From Ruegeria atlantica (lineage in GTDB: Bacteria > Pseudomonadota > Alphaproteobacteria > Rhodobacterales > Rhodobacteraceae): DNA of 62,477 nt. The notes under the pieces are model-generated. The model did not search any database. It had not been told where the DNA came from and saw only the letters and a list, made by a program, of their open reading frames with translations. Positions 15,684 through 23,515 of the stretch are shown here, piece by piece (within the stretch, counting starts at the first letter, position 1; each line of letters starts with the position of its first letter). Location of the stretch: assembly GCF_013032455.1 (NCBI RefSeq), contig NZ_WQCF01000015.1, positions 1 through 62,477 on the forward strand, given 5' to 3'. Position numbers and translations under genes: made by a program.

Positions 15684-15912
15684 AGTTCTCTCCAAGTTAG
15701 GGGTGATATCTCACCCCGGCTCATATTTGCCGCAGCTTTCGCTCCGGCGTTCAGGTCCGTTGTTACGGGATTGGCCAAAATGCGCCCGAGGGTTGGACCC
15801 TCAGAATTCTTTGGTCTTACCCGTCTCAGGCAGGGAATTAAGGGGCCAGATGGACCCACCCACCGTCTTGGACGAAACGAAATAAAGCGCACGACGAATC
15901 GCACGCTTTATT
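15684..15912 (-). promoter_or_regulatory. rplJ operon leader with inverted repeats
   Basis: The untranslated region upstream of rplJ holds a 9-bp inverted repeat, AATAAAGCG at 15881-15889 and its complement at 15904-15912, with a 14-nt loop. A smaller GAGGGT..ACCCTC hairpin lies near 15740-15760. A -35/-10-like pair, TTGGAA and TAAAGA with 17-bp spacing, precedes it near 15920-15950 but is weak. Autogenous control by L10/L12 binding in this leader is known in other bacteria; here it is inferred from position and structure. Confidence 0.45.
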
Positions 15913-16001
15913 CCGCAGTTCTCTTTAGGGCAGATGCGCGGGGTTTCCAAGGGGTAAATTGCCCGTTTGAAGGTTTCGCAAGACATTGCTTTTGGCGGCG
16001 A

Positions 16002-16033
16002 TTGACATGCCCTGCCGCCTGGGGTCCTGTCAA
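16002..16033. promoter_or_regulatory. Oppositely facing TTGACA -35-like elements
   Basis: TTGACA occurs on the plus strand at 16002-16007 and on the minus strand at 16033-16028, making an inverted pair between the rplJ leader and the divergent kinase gene at 16077. Neither has a good -10 at 17 bp. It is either two overlapping promoters facing each other or a protein-binding palindrome. The 393-bp gap 15684-16076 holds this and the rplJ leader only. Confidence 0.3.
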
Positions 16034-16076
16034 ACGCAGAACCCTTTGATTAGCCCCTTTCTGGTTGCCCCCAAGC

Positions 16077-17042
16077 ATGTTGGCCCTCACCGAAGATGAA
16101 CACAGACGCGCCACTGCCTTTGTCGAGGAGTTCTCGCGCTATGTTGCGGCAAGCGGAGTGATACCATTTGAATGCATGTACAGGTCCCATGACTTTGCCG
16201 AAACCCGCATGGTGTTACGGATCAAGGGGCCAAAACAGCATTTTGCATTGAAAATTGACACTGCTTCGCCAGAAACAGGGCGGCTCCAAAGCGAATTCGA
16301 CCTTCTGGTGCGCCTGACCCAGGCATTTGAAAAACACAAGGCATCACGCGTGGTGCGCCCCTGCTATATGTCGCCAAGAGGCATGTTCTTTGTCACCGAG
16401 TTCATCGATCGCCCCACCTGCATTGATGTGATCCACAACAGCACCGATGACGATCAGGTCGCTCAGATCTACCGCCGCGCCGGAGCTTGGTTGCATGATC
16501 TTCACAGCGTCCAACCGTCCAAGGAATACGGCTTTCGCCCGCGCTGGATGACCGACGGCATCCACGCGCTACTGACCGAAGTGCCACACCATATTCGAAA
16601 CGAAGGTCAACCAATGACCAAAAAGCTGGAAAGGGATGCGCTGCTGTTAAAAGGCATTCCAGAAACGCAGGTGTTTTCGCACGGAGATTTTCACGGTCAA
16701 AACCTGCTGATCGGCCGAGGTGAGATGATTGGCCTGGATTTCACCGAGGCGCGGGAAAAACTGGCGGTCTATGACATCGTTGACTTCCTGAAGGCTGACA
16801 TCTTTCGCGACGCAACACCCAGCGCCGTAGATCGCACCGGCATTCTGAAACACAACAAAGACATGTTTTTTCGTCGCTATCGGCATCCTGTTCACATGGA
16901 GATTCTGGATTTCTGCCTGCGCGCGCGCCTTTTGAAAGACTGGCTGTCTTTGTGGCACATTAAACACGCCTGCAGCACATATGAAGAAGACAGGCGACAT
17001 CGGCTAGGCGACCGGCTGCGGATCGCGTTTCAAAACGGTTGA
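16077..17042 (+). CDS. Aminoglycoside-phosphotransferase-fold kinase of unknown substrate
   Basis: The 321-residue soluble protein shows the APH/choline kinase-like fold. The catalytic loop is HGDFHGQNLLIG (about residues 201-212), followed by the metal-binding GLDFTEARE. An N-terminal lobe lysine occurs in HFALKID and a regulatory-like segment FVTEFIDRPTCID precedes the hinge. Such enzymes phosphorylate small hydroxylated substrates or lipid/sugar head groups; drug modification should not be assumed. The ATG at 16077 is preferred over an upstream TTG. The gene diverges from the rplJ operon and has no same-strand partner within 150 bp. Confidence 0.75.
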   Translation: MLALTEDEHRRATAFVEEFSRYVAASGVIPFECMYRSHDFAETRMVLRIKGPKQHFALKIDTASPETGRLQSEFDLLVRLTQAFEKHKASRVVRPCYMSPRGMFFVTEFIDRPTCIDVIHNSTDDDQVAQIYRRAGAWLHDLHSVQPSKEYGFRPRWMTDGIHALLTEVPHHIRNEGQPMTKKLERDALLLKGIPETQVFSHGDFHGQNLLIGRGEMIGLDFTEAREKLAVYDIVDFLKADIFRDATPSAVDRTGILKHNKDMFFRRYRHPVHMEILDFCLRARLLKDWLSLWHIKHACSTYEEDRRHRLGDRLRIAFQNG

Positions 17043-17201
17043 TCCAGATTGCTCAGGCCCTTTTGACGCAAATGTGCACAGGTTCATGCGTATAACAACA
17101 TTGACTGGCGTGGTTTAACGCTTTCTCTATGCCATTTAGATAAAAGCGAGCTCGCCGCATTTGAGCCGCCGTAACAAGTATCAGGAAAGTTGATCACACA
17201 G

Positions 17202-18242
17202 ATGGTTCTCCGCAGTTTTTTCGCTCAGGACAGCTCCAGCCTCATCGCCACCTTCGTTCCCGGCTCTGCCGACGCCAACGATATCACCGTCGGCGGTTCG
17301 ATCATCAATAACTCGGATACACCGGACGGAACGATCTTTGTCTATTCCGGCGGCACAGGGACAACGGTCACATTGGACGACACTGGTGGCAGTCCCAATG
17401 TGTTCAATGATGATCAAGAAGACGACCATGTCATCACCGACGGTGGTGGGCTTGTCGCCAACGGAACCCAGGTCGAATCTGAGTCCATCATCACGGTGCG
17501 CGCACTGGACGAGAATGGAAACCCAACCGGTCCCGAGATTGACGTCTATGTGTTTTCCCAGAACGGCGTTACTCAGGATGTCTGGGGCTATGGTACCTCA
17601 GAGCCGCTGGAGCCAGGAACATCCTACATCAAAGTCGGGGGCTCAAACACTGGCAGTTCGAGCTATTCCGACTTCATCACGTGTTTTGGTGCCGGGACAC
17701 TGATAGACACCGCAGATGGTGTTGAAGAAGTGCAGAACCTTGAACCCGGTCAACTCGTCTGGACCCGCAACAACGGGCTGCAACCGGTGCGGTGGATCGG
17801 AACAACAGAGGTGTCAGGCGTTGGTGCCTTTGCTCCCGTGTTGATCGAGGCCGGGGCGCTCGGTAACACACGCGACCTCATCGTATCACAAGAACACCGG
17901 GTGCTTATCAAGGCACCAGCGACCGACATGCTGTTCGGATCCCCCGAGGTTTTCGTAGCTGCCAAACACCTGTGTGGCCATCCGGGAATTTCGATCCGCG
18001 AAACGGACCGCATCACCTATGTGCATTTCATGTTCGACCGACATCAGATTGTTCGGTCGAACGGCGCGCTGACGGAAAGCTTCTATTTCGGGCAGAGCGC
18101 TAAATACGCGTTGTCCTCTCCTCAGCGAGCTGAAATCAGAGCACTTTTCCCATCTGTAGAAGCTATCAATGATGCCTTCCAGCACACCGCAGCCCCAACA
18201 ATCAATGCGCGTGAAGCCAGCGTCCTGCGCGCCTATCTTTGA
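17202..18242 (+). CDS. Hint-domain (self-processing-like) protein
   Basis: The product is 346 residues from the ATG at 17202; a TTG four codons earlier overlaps the AGGAAAG ribosome site. Residues 1-155 are rich in Asp, Gly, Thr and Asn and look like an extracellular beta-rich domain. At residue 161 a Hint-type module starts with CFGAGTLIDTADGVEEVQNL and continues through VWTRNNGLQPVRWIG and the ISQEHRVLI-like block (sequence IVSQEHRVLIKAP). This Hint_2 type is abundant in roseobacters, often fused to calcium-binding repeats. Whether it splices, cleaves or is only structural is unknown. No classical signal peptide is seen, so export, if any, would need another route such as type I secretion. 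Confidence 0.75.
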   Translation: MVLRSFFAQDSSSLIATFVPGSADANDITVGGSIINNSDTPDGTIFVYSGGTGTTVTLDDTGGSPNVFNDDQEDDHVITDGGGLVANGTQVESESIITVRALDENGNPTGPEIDVYVFSQNGVTQDVWGYGTSEPLEPGTSYIKVGGSNTGSSSYSDFITCFGAGTLIDTADGVEEVQNLEPGQLVWTRNNGLQPVRWIGTTEVSGVGAFAPVLIEAGALGNTRDLIVSQEHRVLIKAPATDMLFGSPEVFVAAKHLCGHPGISIRETDRITYVHFMFDRHQIVRSNGALTESFYFGQSAKYALSSPQRAEIRALFPSVEAINDAFQHTAAPTINAREASVLRAYL

Positions 18243-18264
18243 AATAAGGCAGGTCTGAAATTGA

Positions 18265-18296
18265 AAAACCCAGGCTGCTTCCGCAACCTGGGTTTT
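18265..18296. terminator. Bidirectional terminator between Hint gene and rplA
   Basis: A perfect 10-bp stem, AAAACCCAGG (18265-18274) with CCTGGGTTTT (18287-18296), has a 12-nt loop. The A and T ends let it act for the plus-strand Hint gene and the minus-strand rplKA operon, which converge here. Confidence 0.85.
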
Positions 18297-18319
18297 CATT
18301 TCAAGTACATAATCCGAGC

Positions 18320-19018
18320 TTATTCGCCCGCGGCAGCCGCCACATCCAGAGTCACGCCCGGGCCCATGGTCGAGCTCAAAGCGATCTTCTTCATGTATGT
18401 GCCTTTGGCGCCCGACGGCTTGGCCTTGGCAACAGCCGAAACAAATGCACGGACGTTTTCAACCAGTTTGGCTTCGTCAAACGACGCTTTGCCAACACCG
18501 GCATGCACAACGCCGCCTTTTTCCGCTTTGAACTGAACTTCACCGCCCTTGGCTGCTTCCACGGCTGTCTTCACGTCCATGGTCACGGTGCCAACCTTGG
18601 GGTTCGGCATCAAGTTGCGGGGGCCCAGAACCTTACCCAGACGACCGACGATCGGCATCATGTCCGGGGTTGCGATGCAGCGATCGAATTCGATGGTGCC
18701 GCCCTGAATGGTTTCCATCAGGTCCTCTGCGCCAACGATATCTGCGCCTGCTTCTTTTGCTTCATCAGCTTTCGGGCCACGAGCAAAAACAGCTACGCGC
18801 ATCGCTTTACCGGTGCCGTTCGGCAGGCCGACAACGCCACGAACCATCTGGTCTGCGTGACGGGTGTCAACGCCCAGGTTCATCGCGATTTCGATGGTCT
18901 CGTCAAATTTCGAGGTTGCGTTGGACTTAACCAGGGCAACTGCTTCTTCGATCGACAGGTTTTCCTTGCCGGCGACAGCTTCGCGCGCAGCGCGGGTACG
19001 TTTACCGAGTTTTGCCAT
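18320..19018 (-). CDS. rplA: 50S ribosomal protein L1
   Basis: The 232-residue protein begins [15 protein letters not shown] and has the L1 signature around [19 protein letters not shown] and [16 protein letters not shown]1 binds 23S rRNA at the mobile L1 stalk and helps release deacylated tRNA from the E site; in many bacteria it also represses the rplKA mRNA. Its ATG lies one base after the rplK stop codon, so translation is probably coupled. A strong bidirectional terminator follows 23 bp after its stop. Confidence 0.98.
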   Translation of the reverse strand: MAKLGKRTRAAREAVAGKENLSIEEAVALVKSNATSKFDETIEIAMNLGVDTRHADQMVRGVVGLPNGTGKAMRVAVFARGPKADEAKEAGADIVGAEDLMETIQGGTIEFDRCIATPDMMPIVGRLGKVLGPRNLMPNPKVGTVTMDVKTAVEAAKGGEVQFKAEKGGVVHAGVGKASFDEAKLVENVRAFVSAVAKAKPSGAKGTYMKKIALSSTMGPGVTLDVAAAAGE

Positions 19019-19019
19019 C

Positions 19020-19469
19020 TTACTTCACCTCGATGCCCATGGAGCGGGCCGAGCCCAGGATGATCTGCATTGCGCCTTCGACGTCGTTGGCGTTCAGATC
19101 TTTCATTTTGGCTTCGGCGATTTCACGAACCTGCTTCGAGGTCACAGTTGCCACGGTCTCGCGACCGGGGTTTTCTGCACCACGGGGGCGGTTACGCTTG
19201 CCGACCGGCTTCAAACCAGCTGCTTTTTTCAGGTAGTAAGACGCGGGCGGCGTCTTGATGTCCATGGTGAAGGACTTGTCCTGATAGTAGGTGATCACGG
19301 TCGGGCACGGAGCGCCGGGCTCCATGTCTGCGGTCTTGGCGTTGAACGCCTTGCAGAATTCCATGATGTTGATGCCGCGCTGACCCAGCGCCGGACCAAC
19401 TGGCGGCGACGGGTTCGCCTGACCTGCAGGAACCTGCAGTTTCATTGTACCAGCAAGCTTCTTGGCCAT
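19020..19469 (-). CDS. rplK: 50S ribosomal protein L11
   Basis: This 149-residue protein starts [20 protein letters not shown] and contains the proline-rich N-terminal segment [19 protein letters not shown] and the C-terminal rRNA-binding domain. L11 forms the GTPase-associated centre with 23S rRNA and is the site of thiopeptide action and of RelA sensing. It is the first gene of the rplKA pair. Unlike the common arrangement, nusG is not immediately upstream: about 4.9 kb of other sequence separates them. Confidence 0.98.
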   Translation of the reverse strand: MAKKLAGTMKLQVPAGQANPSPPVGPALGQRGINIMEFCKAFNAKTADMEPGAPCPTVITYYQDKSFTMDIKTPPASYYLKKAAGLKPVGKRNRPRGAENPGRETVATVTSKQVREIAEAKMKDLNANDVEGAMQIILGSARSMGIEVK

Positions 19470-19532
19470 TTGGTTTTCCTTTCAACTTAGTCAGGGCGCG
19501 CCCCGACCAGATTATGTTGCGTGGTCCGATCC

Positions 19533-19620
19533 GGGATCGCGATCCCAGCAACCTCCCACGAGAGAATCTCGCCCGAAGACGATAGAGGCGGCGTTTATAG
19601 GGGAATGGCGGGGTTGGCAA
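19533..19620 (-). promoter_or_regulatory. rplKA promoter and leader
   Basis: On the minus strand TTGCCA (19620-19615) and TATAAA (19599-19594) form a probable promoter with a short 15-bp spacer. The leader contains a perfect 14-bp palindrome GGGATCGCGATCCC (19533-19546). A diverged copy of this whole segment occurs at 21243-21370 but lacks the TATAAA, which supports the assignment of the functional -10 to this copy. Confidence 0.55.
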
Positions 19621-19809
19621 GTGCCATGGCTTCTGAATTCAAAACCATCGAATCGAGCTCCAATAGGGCAATCGACGGCTCAAGGAATGTGGACCGTTAT
19701 TAATGATGAGCCGTATTTCACTAAGAACTTAATAGCGCAGTAAAAAGATCGTTTTAACCTACTCATCGGTCGAGGCTCGGCCTTTGTATCACATTAACAC
19801 TATCTGCCG

Positions 19810-19818
19810 TGCTATACT
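19810..19818 (+). promoter_or_regulatory. Extended -10 promoter of the peptidoglycan-binding gene
   Basis: TGCTATACT (TGn followed by TATACT) ends 34 bp before the ATG at 19853. No clear -35 accompanies it, which is typical of extended -10 promoters. The rest of the 383-bp gap 19470-19852 holds the rplKA leader and AT-rich sequence without a gene. Confidence 0.5.
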
Positions 19819-19852
19819 CAGGGAAAGTAGACTTTTTCAGTGGAGGCTAATT

Positions 19853-21064
19853 ATGATCATTCGTTTTATTATGACGCTTGGCATCGCGCTTTCCTTTGCT
19901 GCGACCGCGCCTCAAATAGCACGGGCTGACGCAGGTGACTTCTTGGGCGGCGCTGTCGTCGGCGGCGTTGCCGGATATCTAATCGGCAAAGACCAGCAAA
20001 AGAAAAAGACGCAAACAACGACTCGGACCTATGGGTCGGGCATTCCGTCGACCTCGCAGGGTGCGCAGACTCAGACTGCACTAAATTACTTCGGCTACAA
20101 CGCAGGACGGGTCGATGGTCAGGTCGGCCGCGGAACACGTGCAGCAATCGAACGCTATCAAGTCTCAATGGGATACCCCGTGAACGGGTATGACTTCCAA
20201 CCTTATCAGCGTGACTTCCTGATGCAGGCTTACTATTGGGGGACAAGCGGCGGACAAGCCTCTACCCAGCTAGCGGGTCAACCGCTTCTGATGGAATACC
20301 GCCGTCAAGTTCAATCGGGTTCTGCGTTGGCAGCGGCTTCTCAACCTCCGGCACAAGCAATCCCGGTCGCAACACCCCAAGAAACCGAGCCCGGGACAAA
20401 TGCCACGGACACAGAGTCAGCCAGCCTGCCGAGCCTGTTCTCTGGCGGCACCGGAGGTCCGTCGCTGGCCAATCGCTGTAGCGGGGTAATGCTGCAAACA
20501 TCGACAAATGGCGGCTACACAACACTGTCGAACATGTCCGATCCTGATTTTGCGCTCAGCGAGCAGTTCTGCCTTGCTCGTAGCTACGCGATGGCGCACG
20601 GCGAAGATCTGATGCAGGATATCCAGGGGCTGACGCCGGATCAGGTTAGCGCCCAATGCGACGCGTATGGTGGCATGTTGGCACCGCAAGTTGACACCTT
20701 GTCTCTCAGCTCGAAAACCGACGCGGAAACCCAGATGCGCCAACTTGCGTTGGAGTCCGGACTAAGCCCCGAAGATCTTGCAGCTACAAGCAAGGTCTGC
20801 CTGGCAATTGGATACCGTCAGGACAACATGGACACCGCGGTTGGATCCGCACTAATGCTAGTCGCAATGGGCGAGCCAGCCTACGGTGAGTTGATCGGAC
20901 ACCATCTGCGCGAAGGTTTCGGAGTGCGGGAACGTCCCGATCTTGCCATGCAGTGGTATGATGCGAGCCTTTCGGCTTTGGACGCCGGATCGCAAGCTGT
21001 CTTCTTACCGTCCCAATCCGACCGACCGCAACTCCTCCGAGCGGCGATGATGCAGGCGCAATAA
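19853..21064 (+). CDS. Exported peptidoglycan-binding-domain protein with glycine zipper
   Basis: The 403-residue protein starts at an ATG with a GGAGG site 7 bp upstream. A signal peptide ends near IARADA (residue 27). A glycine zipper, GGAVVGGVAGYLIG (about 32-45), and a lysine-rich stretch follow. Residues 72-126 match a PG_binding_1 fold (TQTALNYFGYNAGRVDGQVG then GTRAAIERYQ), which binds the cell wall. A Pro/Thr/Ser-rich linker leads to a C-terminal domain of unknown function with conserved-looking Cys (NRCSGVML, EQFCLARSYA, SAQCDAYGG, SKVCLAIGY). The family is seen in Rhodobacteraceae but its role is unknown. It occupies the gap where nusG would normally abut rplK. Confidence 0.75.
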   Translation: MIIRFIMTLGIALSFAATAPQIARADAGDFLGGAVVGGVAGYLIGKDQQKKKTQTTTRTYGSGIPSTSQGAQTQTALNYFGYNAGRVDGQVGRGTRAAIERYQVSMGYPVNGYDFQPYQRDFLMQAYYWGTSGGQASTQLAGQPLLMEYRRQVQSGSALAAASQPPAQAIPVATPQETEPGTNATDTESASLPSLFSGGTGGPSLANRCSGVMLQTSTNGGYTTLSNMSDPDFALSEQFCLARSYAMAHGEDLMQDIQGLTPDQVSAQCDAYGGMLAPQVDTLSLSSKTDAETQMRQLALESGLSPEDLAATSKVCLAIGYRQDNMDTAVGSALMLVAMGEPAYGELIGHHLREGFGVRERPDLAMQWYDASLSALDAGSQAVFLPSQSDRPQLLRAAMMQAQ

Positions 21065-21097
21065 GTCGATGCAAATACGGTATGGGCGGCTGTGGCG

Positions 21098-21241
21098 CTG
21101 AAACCAAAACTCGCGTCATTTCATATCGCGTCGCAGCCTTATAAAATAAGCCGGTGAGATTGATCAGCGCTGCTTCGAAGCTTGTGTGAAATCCAGGTCA
21201 TTCGAGGTTACGGACCGAAGATCAAAACAGAAGACTGACAG
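21098..21241 (-). pseudogene. Degraded copy of the nusG 3' end and its terminator
   Basis: The minus strand at 21241-21164 encodes a reading-frame remnant ending DLDFTQASKQR and a stop, against [11 protein letters not shown] and a stop in the intact nusG at 24409. The upstream residues (LSVFCFDLRSVTSN against [14 protein letters not shown]) also align. Beyond the stop, 21098-21163 resembles the nusG terminator region (24343-24408), although the stem no longer pairs well. By eye, identity is roughly three quarters over the best 75 bases. No start codon, KOW core or N-terminal domain remains, so it cannot encode a NusG. Confidence 0.7.
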
Positions 21242-21242
21242 C

Positions 21243-21370
21243 CGCGCCTGACCTGGTCTGTTTAGCGTGCTCCGAGCCAGAAATGCGATCCCTGCAAATT
21301 CCGACCAGAGTATCTCGCCCGAAAAAATAGACGTGAAATGAGCAGGGAAACAGTGGGGCTGGCAAGAGGT
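21243..21370 (-). other. Degraded copy of the rplK leader/promoter
   Basis: The plus-strand text from CGCGCC at 21243 to GGCAAG at 21366 aligns with 19495-19621, the leader of rplK. Shared blocks include GCGATCCC, TCTCGCCCGAA and TGGCAAG in the same order and spacing. The palindrome and the TATAAA -10 of the intact copy have been lost. It directly abuts the nusG tail remnant. The 463-bp gap 21065-21527 is mostly explained by these two remnants; the rest, up to the sulfotransferase start, shows nothing recognisable. Confidence 0.65.
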
Positions 21371-21527
21371 GGGCGTTAAACTTGGCATAACCGCTTTGGG
21401 CCCGAAAAGCGCGTGCTCAGCCCAATCTATCTTAGCAACTTCAGGACCTAGTATTGCCGCGGATTCTTTCTCGGATTGGCGTTTTGTGGCAGACTGATAC
21501 TTTTACGGCGCTGGAGGGATCGGGAAA

Positions 21528-22424
21528 ATGAACGGGCTTGAATCACCAAAGAAAACACGGGAATTTCACAACCACCACTTTGACTCCACCATGTGGAATG
21601 ATTTTGAATTTCGTGATGACGATATCATCATCGCCACCTATGCAAAGTCCGGAACGACTTGGGTTCAGCAAATCGTCGCTCAGCTGATATTCAATGGTGC
21701 AGAGGATCTCGACGTCGCCGAGATGTCGCCGTGGCTAGACCTTCGGGTGCCACCCAAAGAGGTTAAGTTGCCAGCAGTCGCATCGCAAACGCACCGCCGC
21801 TTCTTGAAAACACATTTGCCAGTGGATGCGCTCGTTTTTTCCGAACAAGCCAAATACATATACATTGGGCGCGATGGACGGGACGTAGTGTGGAGCTTTC
21901 ATAACCATCATGCGAATGCGAACGACACTTGGTATGAAGTTTTGAATGAAACGCCTGGTCGGGTAGGCCCACCGATCGAAAGACCAACACGAGATACTGT
22001 TCAGTACTTCAGGGAATGGTTGGATAGTGATGGTTATCCGATGTGGCCTTTCTGGGAAAATATTCGAACATGGTGGGAGATACGCGATCTACCCAACGTG
22101 CAACTCATCCATTTTGAAGCTCTTAAACGCGACATGCCGGGGGAAATTCGCCGCATCGCAGATTTCCTCGACATTGAGATCGACGAAAGCCGTTGGGATG
22201 CGATTCTCAAGCACTGTTCCTTTGACTACATGAAAGCACATGCAAGCAAGTCCGTCCCTGGAGGCGGTATATTTTGGGATGGTGGAGCAGAGACATTCAT
22301 CCATCGTGGCGTGAACGGTCGTTGGCGTGAGGTTCTCCCAGAAGAGGACAAAGCCCGCTACGAGGCTAGGGCCTTGGCAGAGCTCGGGCCGGAATGCAGC
22401 AATTGGCTAGCGTCTGGAAAATAA
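21528..22424 (+). CDS. PAPS-dependent sulfotransferase (cytosolic sulfotransferase type)
   Basis: The 298-residue protein has the full set of Sulfotransfer_1 motifs. The 5'-phosphosulfate loop is YAKSGTTWVQQI (about residues 38-49), the 3'-phosphate site is YIGRDGRDVVWSFHNH, and the C-terminal adenosine site is RGVNGRWREVL. It would move sulfate from PAPS to a hydroxyl or amine acceptor. The acceptor is unknown; bacterial homologues act on small molecules, lipids or glycans. No signal peptide is seen. The ATG follows GGAGGGATCGGGAAA. Codon use and base composition are more AT-rich than the adjacent r-protein genes, consistent with an acquired gene. Confidence 0.85.
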   Translation: MNGLESPKKTREFHNHHFDSTMWNDFEFRDDDIIIATYAKSGTTWVQQIVAQLIFNGAEDLDVAEMSPWLDLRVPPKEVKLPAVASQTHRRFLKTHLPVDALVFSEQAKYIYIGRDGRDVVWSFHNHHANANDTWYEVLNETPGRVGPPIERPTRDTVQYFREWLDSDGYPMWPFWENIRTWWEIRDLPNVQLIHFEALKRDMPGEIRRIADFLDIEIDESRWDAILKHCSFDYMKAHASKSVPGGGIFWDGGAETFIHRGVNGRWREVLPEEDKARYEARALAELGPECSNWLASGK

Positions 22425-22654
22425 TAACATCACAGATACCATCCTGTCGAAACCCACGAACAGGCCGTCATTGGCGGAGGACCAGAGGAGGAGGCCGATT
22501 GCCCCTTTGCCTCAATTGACCCGATTGAGACCCAATCATTCCTCAATGCCAGTCGGATTTTGCGGAACAAACCAATTAATCTGAATACTTCAGTTGCTTA
22601 AGAGACGCTGGCGAGTATCTTGAGGCAACTTACCTATTTAAGAGGTGATCTGGG

Positions 22655-23515
22655 ATGGCATCATCTCGAACAAACAAAGGACTGCTGATTTGCGTTCTGT
22701 TGGCAATGTTGCCGGGATGCGGCAGCAAGGCCCAAGATCAGGGTGCAACGTCCGAAACGGCCACCCAAGCCGATGGCTCTAATAACACTGCTTCATTCGC
22801 AACATCGGGAATTGATCCTGCCACCTATGCCGGCCGGTTTCAGATCAAACTGACCAAGGAAGTTCCGCTGCGCGATATTCCCGTTCCCTTCACCGTCTAC
22901 AGCGGCCTCGAAGAAGCCAGCCCAACCCGTTTGCGGTTGAAGGCCTTCATGGACTTGCGCGGATTGCAGGAAAAAGCGCCTCAGATTCTGACTGGGCCCT
23001 TGGAGGAAAGCTGCAAACGCCAGATATACCTCGAGATCCGAGACGTTACCGCCATAGGTGAAACCGTAAAGGTTGAGGGTTCAGCCCGTGCCCAATTCAC
23101 GCGGTGCAAACGGAATGAAGAACCAGGCTTTCGTTACTTTGGCGCGACCGTAGACGCGGTTGCGATTGCCAAAGCCGTGGTAAAGGACCAATGCCTTACA
23201 TTCAGCATTGAAGGAGTTGATCTTGACCCCCGCGGGTTCATCGGCGCTATCTCCAACCTTTTCGGGCTGACCAACCGCATTAACGAAGCCGTTTTAGAAA
23301 AGGGTGGCGAGTTTTTGGCAGCCAATCCGGTTTGCCCGCCACTGCCCGAAGAATTCACCGTTCTCGACCCGATCTATGAATCCGGAGGCACACGCGAAAT
23401 CGCTCCTGGAGGGATGGGGGCAGCCGTTGTCGGGTCCGCGGATGTCAGCGCCGAAACGATAGTCAAAGTCCTCGGGGGGCTGAAGGAACTTGGCGTATTG
23501 GAGTTTGCGGAATGA
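22655..23515 (+). CDS. Uncharacterised lipoprotein, paralogue of the next gene
   Basis: I do not recognise the family. The 286-residue product has a lipoprotein signal, lipobox LPGC with Cys22. A Ser/Thr/Asn-rich linker follows, then a globular domain from about residue 53. It shares with the next gene a C-terminal block (CPPLPEEFTVLDPIYESGG here), a PTR-x-DLR segment near residues 89-103, and four similarly placed cysteines in the domain. That suggests one fold with two disulfides in the periplasm. The ATG follows a strong GAGGTGAT site. Its stop overlaps the next start (ATGA), so the two are translationally coupled. Anchoring in the outer or inner membrane is inferred from the lipobox. Confidence 0.65.
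   Translation: MASSRTNKGLLICVLLAMLPGCGSKAQDQGATSETATQADGSNNTASFATSGIDPATYAGRFQIKLTKEVPLRDIPVPFTVYSGLEEASPTRLRLKAFMDLRGLQEKAPQILTGPLEESCKRQIYLEIRDVTAIGETVKVEGSARAQFTRCKRNEEPGFRYFGATVDAVAIAKAVVKDQCLTFSIEGVDLDPRGFIGAISNLFGLTNRINEAVLEKGGEFLAANPVCPPLPEEFTVLDPIYESGGTREIAPGGMGAAVVGSADVSAETIVKVLGGLKELGVLEFAE

Noticed and set aside
16077..17042. Calling the APH-fold kinase an antibiotic-resistance enzyme
   Set aside because: Only the general fold motifs are present; the fold includes many metabolic kinases and nothing nearby suggests resistance.
22425..22654. Possible small gene or RNA between the sulfotransferase and lipoprotein genes
   Set aside because: I found no frame with a ribosome site, no stable hairpin with a uridine tract and no convincing promoter; it remains unexplained spacer.
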